From: Comamonadaceae bacterium
GTDB taxonomy: Bacteria; Pseudomonadota; Gammaproteobacteria; Burkholderiales; Burkholderiaceae_C
Length of the DNA: 15,643 nt
Assembly: GCA_947457975.1 (NCBI GenBank)
Contig: CANGYC010000023.1
Coordinates: 1 to 15,643, forward strand
Reading direction: 5' to 3'
This document shows positions 6,862-15,100 of the stretch, piece after piece. A program made the position numbers and the translations under genes. Below the pieces are notes generated by a model. The model had not been told where the DNA came from. It saw only the letters and a program-made list of their open reading frames with translations, and did no database searches. Within the stretch, counting starts at the first letter, position 1. Every line of letters begins with the position of its first letter.

Positions 6862-6907
6862 TGCCCGTTGTTTTGCTCTGACCAGGGCTGTGCCCAGCCC
6901 CCCGATT
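6862..6907. promoter_or_regulatory. Very short divergent intergenic region lptF / pepA with a hairpin
   Basis: Only 46 bases separate the start codons of two divergently transcribed genes. Neither start has a recognisable Shine-Dalgarno sequence. The arms GGGCTG (6885-6890) and CAGCCC (6895-6900) can form a hairpin with a 4-base loop just before the pepA ATG. At least one promoter must overlap the neighbouring coding sequence or leave a very short leader. No convincing -35/-10 elements could be picked out by eye. Confidence 0.4.
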
Positions 6908-8434
6908 ATGGACTTTGAACTCAAGACCCTCAGCCGTGCCCGCGTGGCCACCGAGAAGTGCGACGCGCTCGTGGTGCTGGTGCCCGAAAAAAGCCCCGTG
7001 GAGGCCGACCTGGTGTCCGCGTTGCTGGGCACCGCCCTCAAGCATGGCGACTTCGAAGCCAAGCCCGGGAAGATGCTCCAGACCTGGCGCACCCCTGGGC
7101 TGGCCGCCAACCGCCTCTTGCTGGTGGGCGTGGGTGAAGGCACTGCCAGGCAAGTGCGTACAGCCGTGGCCTCGGCCCTGGGGACCCTGAAGGGCAGCAA
7201 TGTGCGCCGTGTCATTGTCAGTCTGGGCTGGCTGGGCACTGAGCAGCTGGGTCCGCAGGCCCGAGCCGCCGTGCTGGCCGCCGCCGACTCGGCCTACAGC
7301 TACCAGCTCACCAAGTCCAAGCCTGTGCCGCCCAAGCTGCAGTCTGTCCTGGTGGCTGCGCCGGATGCTGCTCAGGTGCAGGCCGCCTTTGAGACCGCCG
7401 TGGGCGTGGCCCGCGGTGTGGAACTGGCCCGCGAGTGGGGGAACCGCCCCGCCAATCACGCCACGCCCACCCTGCTGGCCGGGGCTGCCAAGGAACTGGG
7501 CCGCTTGAAGGGCGTCGAGGTACAGGTGTTGGGCCCCAAGGAAGTGGCCAAGCTGGGCATGGGCTCTTTCATGGCCGTGGCACGGGGATCGGAGGAGCCG
7601 CTGCGCTTCATCGTGCTGCGCTACCAGGGCGCGGCCAAGGCCGAAGCCCCGGTGGTGCTGGTGGGCAAAGGCATCACTTTTGACACCGGCGGCATTTCCA
7701 TCAAGCCGGCGGGCGAAATGGACGAGATGAAGTTCGACATGTGCGGCGCCGCCAGCGTGCTGGGCACCTTCCGTGCCCTGGCCGAGCTGCAGCCGGCCCT
7801 GAACGTGGTGGGCCTGATCCCTTCCTGCGAGAACATGCCCGACGGCCGCGCGCTCAAGCCGGGCGATGTGGTCACCAGCATGAGCGGCCAGACCATCGAG
7901 ATTCTGAACACCGACGCCGAGGGCCGGCTCATCCTATGCGATGCGCTCACCTACGCCGAGCGCTTCAAGCCGCGTGCCGTGGTGGACATCGCCACCCTCA
8001 CCGGCGCCTGCGTGATTGCGCTGGGGGCCGTGCGCTCGGGCCTGTTTGCCAGCGACGACGAACTCGCCCAGGCCCTGAGTGCCGCTGGTGAGGCGGCCAT
8101 GGACCCGTGCTGGCGCATGCCGCTGGACGAGGACTACGCCGAAGGCCTGAAAACGAATTTCGCCGATGTGGCCAACGTGGCTGGCCGCGCTGCCGGCTCG
8201 GTGACAGCGGCCAAGTTTCTACAGCGTTTTGCGGCCAAGTACCCCTGGGCGCACCTGGACATCGCCGGCACCGCCTGGAAGAGTGGGGCAGCCAAGGGCG
8301 CCACGGGCCGGCCGGTTGGCTTGCTCGTGGAATACCTCTTGTCTCAGGCTGCAGGCCAGGGCGCTCGCAAGCCAGCCGTCAAGAAAGCGGCCCGCCCCGC
8401 GACGGCGCGCAGTGGCAAAGTACGCAGCGCATGA
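6908..8434 (+). CDS. pepA: Leucyl aminopeptidase PepA (M17 family)
   Basis: From the ATG at 6908 the protein has 508 residues, close to the E. coli PepA length. It has an N-terminal macro-like domain (1-160) and the C-terminal catalytic domain with the two-metal site: Lys254 and Asp259 in VGKGITFDTGG, Lys266 in SIKPAGEMDEMKFDM, Asp277, and the signature NTDAEGRL at 334-341 (Asp336, Glu338, Arg340). It removes N-terminal leucine and other residues from peptides in the cytosol as a hexamer. In enterobacteria PepA also binds DNA. An in-frame upstream extension to 6707 was rejected because it is antisense to lptF. Residues 481-508 form a Lys/Arg/Ala-rich tail with no catalytic role, possibly for nucleic acid contact. 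The stop overlaps the holC start by ATGA. Confidence 0.95.
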   Translation: MDFELKTLSRARVATEKCDALVVLVPEKSPVEADLVSALLGTALKHGDFEAKPGKMLQTWRTPGLAANRLLLVGVGEGTARQVRTAVASALGTLKGSNVRRVIVSLGWLGTEQLGPQARAAVLAAADSAYSYQLTKSKPVPPKLQSVLVAAPDAAQVQAAFETAVGVARGVELAREWGNRPANHATPTLLAGAAKELGRLKGVEVQVLGPKEVAKLGMGSFMAVARGSEEPLRFIVLRYQGAAKAEAPVVLVGKGITFDTGGISIKPAGEMDEMKFDMCGAASVLGTFRALAELQPALNVVGLIPSCENMPDGRALKPGDVVTSMSGQTIEILNTDAEGRLILCDALTYAERFKPRAVVDIATLTGACVIALGAVRSGLFASDDELAQALSAAGEAAMDPCWRMPLDEDYAEGLKTNFADVANVAGRAAGSVTAAKFLQRFAAKYPWAHLDIAGTAWKSGAAKGATGRPVGLLVEYLLSQAAGQGARKPAVKKAARPATARSGKVRSA

Positions 8435-8859
8435 ACCGGGTGGAGTTCCACTACAACGTGGCGGACAAGCTGGCTTACAGCTGCCGCCTGCTGCGCAAGA
8501 TCTGGGCGGGCCAGCTGCGTGTGGTGGTGGTGGCCGAGCGCGAGCTTTTGCAGGCCCTGGACACGGCCCTGTGGTCGGTGGGGCCGACGGAATTCCTCCC
8601 GCATTGCCAGGCGGGGGCTCCTGCCAGCACCCTGGCGGCTTCCCCTATCTGGCTGGCCGAAGCCTGGCCCGAGGGCGCCACGCACGAGGTCATGCTGAAT
8701 CTGGGGGCGGGCGTGCCAGCGCACTTTGACCAGGTGGAGCGCTACCTCGAAGTGGTGAGCACCGAGCCCGAGGACGTGCAGGCCGGCCGCCAGCGCTGGC
8801 GGCATTACCAGGAACGGGGCATCGCCATCGAGCGCTTCGACCGGCAGGGCCAGCGCTGA
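8431..8859 (+). CDS. holC: DNA polymerase III chi subunit HolC
   Basis: The 142-residue protein begins MNRVEFHYNVADKLAYSCRLLRK, the standard opening of HolC, and contains WSVGPTEFLPHC and a later LNLGAGVP, typical of the chi fold. Chi joins psi in the clamp-loader complex and contacts single-strand binding protein at the replication fork. The start overlaps the pepA stop by ATGA, so the two are probably translated from one message. The pepA-holC order is conserved with E. coli. There the next gene is valS; here it is not, and a truncated chemoreceptor-like gene follows on the opposite strand. A GC-rich hairpin begins two bases after the stop codon. Confidence 0.92.
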   Translation: MNRVEFHYNVADKLAYSCRLLRKIWAGQLRVVVVAERELLQALDTALWSVGPTEFLPHCQAGAPASTLAASPIWLAEAWPEGATHEVMLNLGAGVPAHFDQVERYLEVVSTEPEDVQAGRQRWRHYQERGIAIERFDRQGQR

Positions 8860-8860
8860 G

Positions 8861-8881
8861 GCTGCCCGGGCTCCGGGCAGC
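8861..8881. terminator. GC-rich hairpin immediately after holC
   Basis: Perfect 9-base arms, GCTGCCCGG (8861-8869) and CCGGGCAGC (8873-8881), enclose a 3-base loop starting two bases after the holC stop codon. There is no U tract after it on the plus strand (AACCAACC), so it would have to act through hairpin strength alone or simply stabilise the 3' end of the pepA-holC mRNA. The apparent breakpoint of the chemoreceptor remnant lies right at this hairpin. Confidence 0.45.
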
Positions 8882-9099
8882 AACCAACCGGTCAGCCCCC
8901 GCTCGCTCTGCAGCTGGTGGATCAGATCGCCGGTCAGCGCCGCCTCTTCCATGACCTGGGCGCCGCGTTCGAAAGCCAGCCCCTGCCGGTAGCGGTCATA
9001 AACGGCTTCAAGGGCGAAGAGGCCGAGTACGACCATGGTCAATCCCACGAGGGCAAGCAAACGTGTCCGAATGCTGAATTGGGCCAACCACTGAGTCAT
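8882..9099 (-). pseudogene. 5' remnant of a chemoreceptor-like gene (N-terminal ~73 residues, probably NIT-domain MCP)
   Basis: A good start (AGGAGA five bases before the ATG at 9097-9099) opens a frame encoding MTQWLAQFSIRTRLLALVGL, one transmembrane helix (about 12-33), a periplasmic helix, then LTGDLIHQLQSERGLTGWLL. This is the usual beginning of methyl-accepting chemotaxis proteins, and the last part resembles the first helix of a nitrate/nitrite-sensing (NIT) domain. After about residue 73 the frame stays open but is simply the antisense of the hairpin and holC, with no HAMP or signalling domain anywhere in the window. The gene is therefore truncated at its 3' side. The ribosome site is intact, so a short membrane peptide or an aberrant fusion (open to 8344) could still be made. 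The NIT identification rests on a short stretch. Confidence 0.6.
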
Positions 9100-9152
9100 G
9101 AACTTCTCCTGTTAGGGGGGGCATCTCAGCCGTTGGTGTTAACAAATGTTTC

Positions 9153-9165
9153 ATCGCTAAGCGAT
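9153..9165. promoter_or_regulatory. 13-base palindrome upstream of the chemoreceptor remnant
   Basis: ATCGCT and AGCGAT flank a single central base about 55 bp before the remnant's start codon, and about 150 bp before livK on the other strand. TGTTAACA (9137-9144) and AACA/TGTT arms (9141-9150) lie beside it. The region could be an operator for either divergent gene. I do not recognise the regulator. Confidence 0.3.
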
Positions 9166-9263
9166 TCCTGCACCTTGGGGGGCAGCCGAGCGGCTTTTCC
9201 CTGATAGGCAAATTGCTAGCGCCCAGTTGGATGAAATTGGGTTATTGTTTTCGCCGGAGTGGT

Positions 9264-9276
9264 GACCTGACAGGTC
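9264..9276. promoter_or_regulatory. 13-base palindrome in the livK leader, possible operator
   Basis: GACCTG and CAGGTC flank one central A, 38 bases upstream of the livK ATG. The symmetry and position between a likely promoter and the ribosome site suit a repressor or activator site. No -10/-35 pair was convincing nearby, so the assignment is by position only. Confidence 0.35.
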
Positions 9277-9314
9277 CCCCCAGCCCTGAACCATTCATAC
9301 CTTTTGGAGTGTTT

Positions 9315-10445
9315 ATGCAAGTGAAGCTGACCTTGTGCGCTGGCGCAGCGCTGACTCTGCTGTCCGGGATGGCCATTGCCCAGGATACGCAGGTGGTGCG
9401 GATTGGCCATGTGGCCCCCATCTCTGGCGCCCAGGCCCATTACGGCAAGGACAATGAGAACGGCGTGCGCATGGCCATTGAGGACCTCAACGGTCAGAAC
9501 ATCGTCATCAACGGCAAGAAGATCCGCTTTGAGATCGTGGCCGAGGATGACGCCGCCGATCCCAAGCAGGGCACGGCCGTCGCCCAGAAGCTGTGCGACT
9601 CCAAAGTGTCCGGCGTGGTCGGCCACCTCAATTCCGGCACCACCATCCCGGCTTCGAAGGTCTACAACGACTGCGGCATTCCCCACGTCACGGGCGCAGC
9701 CACCAATCCGGACCTGACCAAGCCCGGCTACAAGACCACCTTCCGCATCATCGCCAACGACCGTGCCCTGGGCTCGGGTCTGGCCAACTACGCGGCCGAC
9801 ACCCTCAAGCTCAAGACCGTGGCCATCATTGACGACCGCACCGCTTACGGCCAGGGCGTCGCCGAGGTGTTCAAGAGGACCGCTCTGGCCAAGGGCATGA
9901 AGGTGGTGGATGAGCAGTTCACCACCGACAAGGCCACGGATTTCATGGCCATCCTCACGTCCATCAAGGCCAAAAAACCCGACGCCATCTTCTTCGGCGG
10001 CATGGATCCCCAGGCCGGCCCCATGCTGCGCCAGCTCGAGCAACTGGGCATGGGCAATGTGAGGTTCTTCGGCGGTGACGGTATCTGCACGTCCGAGATT
10101 GCCAAGCTGGCTGCCGGCGCCAAGACCCTGGGCAATGTGGTGTGCGCCGAGGGCGGTGCCTCGCTGGCCAAGATGCCTGGCGGTGAGGCTTGGAAGAAGC
10201 GTTACGACGCCAAGTACCCCAATCAGTTCCAGGTCTACAGCCCCTACACCTACGACGCCACCTTCGTCTTGGTGGACGCCATGAAGCGCGCCAAGTCATG
10301 GGATCCCAAGGTTTACACCCCCGAACTGGCCAAGTCCAGCTTCAGGGGCGTGACCTCGGTCATTTCTTTCGAGCCCAATGGCGAACTCAAGAACGCCGCC
10401 ATCACGCTCTACAACTACAAGGACGGCAAGAAGACCCCGCTGTAA
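9315..10445 (+). CDS. Branched-chain amino acid ABC transporter substrate-binding protein (LivK/LivJ-type)
   Basis: The ATG at 9315 follows GGAG by five bases and opens a 376-residue protein with a Sec signal peptide, cleavage likely after AIA at residue 22. An in-frame extension to 9213 was rejected because it precedes the signal peptide and has no ribosome site. The mature part is a type I periplasmic binding fold: VVRIGHVAPISGAQAHYGKDNENG at the start, ligand-loop GHLNSGTTIPASKVY (residues 103-117), AATNPDLT (128-135), and Tyr178. Cys94 and Cys120 are placed like the disulfide of LIV-binding proteins. It would bind leucine, isoleucine, valine or a related ligand in the periplasm. No permease or ATPase gene adjoins it, and a strong terminator follows at once, so it is a single-gene unit that must work with a transporter encoded elsewhere. 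Confidence 0.9.
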   Translation: MQVKLTLCAGAALTLLSGMAIAQDTQVVRIGHVAPISGAQAHYGKDNENGVRMAIEDLNGQNIVINGKKIRFEIVAEDDAADPKQGTAVAQKLCDSKVSGVVGHLNSGTTIPASKVYNDCGIPHVTGAATNPDLTKPGYKTTFRIIANDRALGSGLANYAADTLKLKTVAIIDDRTAYGQGVAEVFKRTALAKGMKVVDEQFTTDKATDFMAILTSIKAKKPDAIFFGGMDPQAGPMLRQLEQLGMGNVRFFGGDGICTSEIAKLAAGAKTLGNVVCAEGGASLAKMPGGEAWKKRYDAKYPNQFQVYSPYTYDATFVLVDAMKRAKSWDPKVYTPELAKSSFRGVTSVISFEPNGELKNAAITLYNYKDGKKTPL

Positions 10446-10469
10446 GCACCACGGCGCCACTTGCCCCAC

Positions 10470-10495
10470 AAGGCCACCGAAAGGTGGCCTTTTTT
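10470..10495 (+). terminator. Intrinsic terminator of the livK-type gene
   Basis: A perfect stem (AGGCCACC with GGTGGCCT, extendable by an A-T pair) closes on a GAAA tetraloop and is followed by six T residues. It lies 25 bases after the stop codon at 10443-10445. This is a textbook rho-independent terminator, reading on the plus strand only. Confidence 0.93.
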
Positions 10496-10577
10496 ATGGC
10501 CTCGCAGGCAGGGTGGCGCGGCCCGTACTGAGAAGCTTGAGATGGATGCCTGGCCCGGTTTGTGTAAAGTGCCCGCC

Positions 10578-11774
10578 ATGTCAACCCTTCCACTTGAGGG
10601 CCTGCGCGTCGTTGAATTGAGCCACATGGTCATGGGCCCGGCCTGCGGCATGCTGCTGGCTGACTTGGGGGCCGAGGTGCTGAAGGTGGAGCCGATCGGG
10701 GGCGACCGCACCCGGCACCTGCTGGGCTCCGGGTCTGGGTTTTTCCCGCTGTTTAACCGCAACAAAAAGAGCCTGGCCATTGACCTGAGCCAGCCCGAGG
10801 GCCTGGCGGTGGTGCGACGCTTGTGCGCGGACGCCGACGTGCTGGTCGAGAACTTCAAACCCGGCGCGCTGGCCCGGCTGGGTCTGGACCATGCCAGCCT
10901 GGCTGCGGTGAATAAACGCCTGATTTATGTCAGCCACAAGGGCTTCTTGCCCGGGCCTTATCAGGATCGACCTGCGCTCGACGAAGTGGTGCAGATGATG
11001 GGCGGCCTGGCCTACATGACCGGGCGACCGGGCGATCCGCTGCGCGCGGGTGCCAGCGTCAACGACATCATGGGTGGCCTCTTCGGCGCCCTGGGGGTAC
11101 TGGCGGCCCTGGTGCGGCGCGGCATCACCGGGCGCGGCATGGAGGTGCAGGCGGCACTTTTTGAGAACAACCTGCTGCTCATGGGCCAGCACATCTTGCA
11201 GGCAGCCATCACGGGTCAGCCGGTGGCCCCCATGCCGGCCCGTCAGAGCCCTTGGGCCGTCTACGATGTGTTCACAGTCAAAGCTGGCGGGCAGATCTTT
11301 TTGGCGGCCGTCAGCGATGCGCAATGGCAGAGCCTGTGCGACGCGCTCGACCTGCCTGCCCTCAAGGTCGATCCGGCATGGCAGAGCAACAACCAGCGGG
11401 TTCAGGCCCGGCCCAGTCTACTGCCGATGCTGCGTGCGCATGCGGCGCAGTTCAGCGTGGAAGAACTGGCCGAGCGCATGGCCGCAGCGGGCCTGCCGTA
11501 CGCACCCATCCGTCGCCCCGAAGACCTGTTGACCGACCCGCACGTGCTGGCCACCGGCGGGCTGGTGCCCATCACCTCGCCCGAGGGTCAGACGCTGCAG
11601 GTGCCTTTGCTGCCGCTGCTGCTGGATGGAACGCGTCTGGGCGTACGCCTGGATCCGCCGCGCTGCGGGGAACACACGCTGGAGGTGCTGGCCTCGGCGG
11701 GCTGGTCCAAGAGCGACTTGGAGAACCTTCTTGTGCGCGGCATCGTGGCGCAGGCAGCGGGCCCAGCAGACTGA
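10578..11774 (+). CDS. CaiB/BaiF family (class III) CoA transferase
   Basis: From the ATG at 10578 the protein has 398 residues, the usual length for the family, and begins MSTLPLEGLRVVELSHMVMGP. Class III signatures follow: MLLADLGAEVLKVE (25-38), NRNKKSLAIDL (60-70), VLVENFKPGALARLGL (88-103), and the ND pair at 162-163 where Asp163 aligns with the catalytic aspartate of formyl-CoA transferase. VRRGITGRGMEVQAALFEN (179-197) is also typical. Such enzymes move CoA between organic acids through an aspartyl-CoA anhydride in the cytosol. The substrate cannot be read from the sequence. The in-frame extension to 10461 was rejected because it runs back through the livK terminator. No operon partner is visible: the gene stands alone between that terminator and a 418-bp gap. 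Confidence 0.9.
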   Translation: MSTLPLEGLRVVELSHMVMGPACGMLLADLGAEVLKVEPIGGDRTRHLLGSGSGFFPLFNRNKKSLAIDLSQPEGLAVVRRLCADADVLVENFKPGALARLGLDHASLAAVNKRLIYVSHKGFLPGPYQDRPALDEVVQMMGGLAYMTGRPGDPLRAGASVNDIMGGLFGALGVLAALVRRGITGRGMEVQAALFENNLLLMGQHILQAAITGQPVAPMPARQSPWAVYDVFTVKAGGQIFLAAVSDAQWQSLCDALDLPALKVDPAWQSNNQRVQARPSLLPMLRAHAAQFSVEELAERMAAAGLPYAPIRRPEDLLTDPHVLATGGLVPITSPEGQTLQVPLLPLLLDGTRLGVRLDPPRCGEHTLEVLASAGWSKSDLENLLVRGIVAQAAGPAD

Positions 11775-12096
11775 GCCTTCAGCCTGGAGCGAAGGAGCCC
11801 TTCATTGTTTCCAGGACAGGGCCGGGTCTTGACCTGAAGCCACCACCATCAGGGCCTCGAACTCTTCAGCTGACAAGGTGCAAAAAGACACGGGTGCCAC
11901 AGGTCGGGGCCTAATGCTGGCATAGGCCTGAGGCCACGCACCGCGCCCCGCACGCGGGTGGCGGCTTGCCTGAGGTGATTGCGGTGCATGCCTGCGCTTC
12001 ATGCCTGTCATTCTGGCCAGGCCCGCAGACGGTGACAAGGCAGGTAGGCCAAGTTGCGCCAGCGGCTGACGCTGGACTAGGCCTTGTCCTACAAGC

Positions 12097-12126
12097 GGCC
12101 CCTGCGCCTGCTCATGCGCAGGGGCC
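12097..12126. terminator. Strong 11-bp hairpin between convergent genes, possible bidirectional terminator
   Basis: Perfect 11-base arms (12097-12107 and 12116-12126, core CCCCTGCGC with GCGCAGGGG) enclose an 8-base loop. It lies between the 3' ends of the CoA transferase and czcA genes. Neither side has a U tract, so it is not a standard intrinsic terminator, but the predicted stem is the strongest in the gap. Confidence 0.4.
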
Positions 12127-12159
12127 CCCAGCCAGCTTCATGACTCCAGGCGATGCCGC

Positions 12160-12181
12160 CCGGCGCCGGCCCCGACGCCGG
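12160..12181 (-). terminator. Hairpin just downstream of czcA
   Basis: Arms CCGGCG (12160-12165) and CGCCGG (12176-12181) with a 10-base loop lie 11 bases after the czcA stop codon on the minus strand. No U tract follows. It could protect or end the czcA message. Confidence 0.3.
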
Positions 12182-12192
12182 TGAATGCCGCT

Positions 12193-15100
12193 TCAGGCTT
12201 CCCGAGGCTGGTCGTCAAACCAGCGGTAGAGCGTGGGCAGCACCACCAAGGTGAGCAGGGTGGAGGTGATCAGCCCACCGATGACCACCACGGCCAGGGG
12301 TTTTTGCACTTCACTGCCCGGCCCGGAGGAGAACAGGAAGGGCACCAGGCCCAGCAGGGCTACGGTGGCCGTCATCATCACGGGGCGAAAACGCATCACG
12401 CAGCCTTCGCGCACCGCCTCGGCCACGGCCATACCGTCATCGCGCAGCTTGCGGATGCAGCTGACCAGCACCACCCCGTTGAGCACGGCGATGCCCCACA
12501 ACGCAATGAAGCCCACCGAGGCTGGCACGCTCAGGTACTCGCCCGTGATGGCCAGCGCAATGAGTCCACCGATCGATGCAAAGGGCAGCACCAGGATGAT
12601 GAGCGAAGCCATCTTGAGTGAGTTGAACAGCATGAAGAGCAGGAAGAAGATGGCGGCGATGGTGATGGGCACGATCACCGACAGCGTGCCCATGGCGCGC
12701 TCCATGTTCTCGAACTGCCCGCCGTAGACGAAGTAGTAGCCGTCGGGCAGCTGCACTTCCTGTTGCAGTCGTCCCTGCACCTCGGCCACAAAGCCTCCCA
12801 GGTCCCGGCCCTCGACGTTGGCGCCCACGACCACGCGGCGCTTGGCCGCTTCGCGGCTGACCTGGGCCGGGCCGTCCAGCACCTTGATCTCGGCCAGGGC
12901 CGACATGGGCACCAGTGCCCCATCGGGTGCCCGGAGCGTGAGTTTGGCGATGGCCTCGGGGGAGTTGCGGAAAGATTCCGGGTAGCGAACGGTGACGGAG
13001 AAGCGCCGCTCGCCTTCGTAGACGGTGCTCACCTCCTTGCCGCCGATGGCGCTTTCGATGACCGATTGCACGTCCGAGACGTTGAGCCCATAGCGGGCGA
13101 TGGCGCGCCGGTCGATATCGATGGTCAGAGACTGCTGGCCAGACAGTCGCTCGAGGCGAATGTCGCGCGCGCCCTGGACACCGCGCAGAATGCGGGCCAC
13201 CTGCTCTGAGAGGCGCTTGAGCTCGGCGAGGTCGTCACCGAAGACTTTGATGGCCAGTTGCGAACGCACGCCGGTGACCATTTCATCGACCCGCTCGGCA
13301 ATCGGTTGGGACAGCACGATCTGCACGCCCGGAATGGTGGACAGGCGCTGGCGAATCTCCTCGTCGATCTCGTCCTGGCTGCGGTCGCTCTTCGGGTCGA
13401 GCAGCACGATGGGGTCGGATTCGTTGGGCCCGGCCGGATCGGCGGGCGACTCGCCGCGCCCGAGCTTGGAGACCACCATGCGGACACCGGGCACCTCGGC
13501 GATGCTCTTCATGGCCGCCATCTCAATGCGAAGCGACTCGTCCAGCGAGATGCTGGGAACCCGGTTGATCTGCGGGGTGAGCGCGCCTTCCTTCATGGTG
13601 GGCATGAAGCTCTTGCCCAGCAGCGGAAAAAGCGACAGCGATGCCAGCAGCAACACCACGGCCATGGTCAGCGTCTTGCGCTTGTTGGCCAGGGCTCCAT
13701 CGAGCAGGAGCAGGTAGTTCCTCTTGAGGAAGGCCACGATGCGCGTGTCATGGTCTGCGCCTCCCTTGAGCATGTAAGAACAAAGCACTGGGGAGAGGAA
13801 CAGCGACACCAGCAGCGAGACGAAGAGCGCAATGGCAATCGTCAGGGCCAACGGTGCGAACAGCTTGCCTTCGATGCCCTGCAGCGTCATGAGTGGCAGA
13901 AACACCAAGATGATGATCAGGATGCCAAAGATGGTGGGGGTAGCCACTTCGGTGGTGGCCTGCAGGATCAGGCGGGCGCGTGAGGTCTTGTCGGAGGCTG
14001 CCCCGAGCCGGTGGTAAACGTTCTCCACCACCACCACGGTGGCGTCGACCATCAGGCCGATGGCAATGGCCAAGCCTCCCAGCGACATGAGGTTGGCTGA
14101 CATGCCCCAGCGGTTCATGACGATGAAGGTCACCAAAGGCGCGATCACCAGGGTGGCCACCACAATCAGGCTGGAGCGCACATCGCCCAGGAAGATGAAG
14201 AGCACCACGATCACCAGGAAAATGCCCTCGACCAGGACCTTACCCACGGTCCACAGCGCCGCGTCCACCAACTCGGTGCGGTCGTAGTAGGGCACGATCT
14301 GCAGATCGCCGGGCAGCATGCCTTTGCTGTTGATCTCATCGACTCTGTCCTTGACGCGGGTGACGATCTCCTTGGCGTTGCCGCCACGCATCATCAGCAC
14401 GATGCCTGAGACCGCCTCCGTATAGCCGCCCTTGATGATGGCGCCCTGGCGCACCTCGCTGCCGATGCGCACCTCGCCCAGGTTGCCCACATACACCGGG
14501 ATGCCGCCTTGCTCCTTCACCACGATGCGGGAGATGTCCTCGGCGGTGCGGATCAGGCCCACGCCGCGCACCAGGAACTGCTCAGTGACCATGGGCAGCA
14601 CGCCGCCGCCTGCATTGGCATTGTTGCTGGCGATCGCATCGGCCACCTGCTGGATGCTCAGGCCGTGGTAGCGCAGCCGCGCCGGATCGGCCACCACCTG
14701 GTACTGGCGCACGTAGCCGCCCTGGGAATTGATCTCGGCCACGCCGGGGATCGAGCGAAGCAGAGGCCGGACCACCCAGTCTTGCACGATGCGGCGCTCG
14801 GCCAATTCTTCGGGGGTGAGGGCCCGCTTGCCATCGGTGGGATGCTCTAGGGTGTACTGGTAGACCTCGCCCAGCCCGGTGGACAGGGGTCCGAGCACCG
14901 GTGAGACGCCCGGCGGCATGCGGTTCGATACTTCGATCAGCCTTTCGGTCACCAGTTGCCGTGCAAAGTACACATCGGTCTTGTCGGTGAACACCAGGGT
15001 GATGATGGACAGGCCACTCTTGTTGAGCGAGCGCATTTCCACCAAGCCCGGCAAGCCGGTCATGGCGATTTCCAGGGGCGCCGTCACGAAGCGCTCGATC

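Larger units (their letters stand above)
11775..12192. other. Non-coding gap between convergent caiB-type and czcA genes
   Basis: The 418 bases contain no ORF I can support. A minus-strand open frame (11802-12038) ends in a protein-like tail (LSAEEFEALMVVASGQ), but its N-terminal half is low-complexity Arg/Pro and has no ribosome site; it may be a remnant of a lost gene. The stretch holds several GC-rich dyads (around 11936, 12097-12126 and 12160-12181). Genes on both sides point towards it, so 3' ends and termination signals are expected here. Confidence 0.5.

Noticed and set aside
6707..6907. Upstream extension of the pepA frame
   Set aside because: It is antisense to lptF; the protein family begins at MDFELKT (6908).
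6862..7239. Upstream extension of the lptF frame to 499 residues
   Set aside because: The extra residues are antisense to pepA; the LptF family starts at MLFQSTLRKE (6861).
8344..8881. Continuation of the chemoreceptor frame across holC and the end of pepA
   Set aside because: It is only the antisense of these two genes; no receptor domain appears, so the frame is open by chance.
9213..9314. Upstream extension of the LivK-type frame
   Set aside because: It precedes a complete signal peptide and a good GGAG ribosome site that serves the ATG at 9315.
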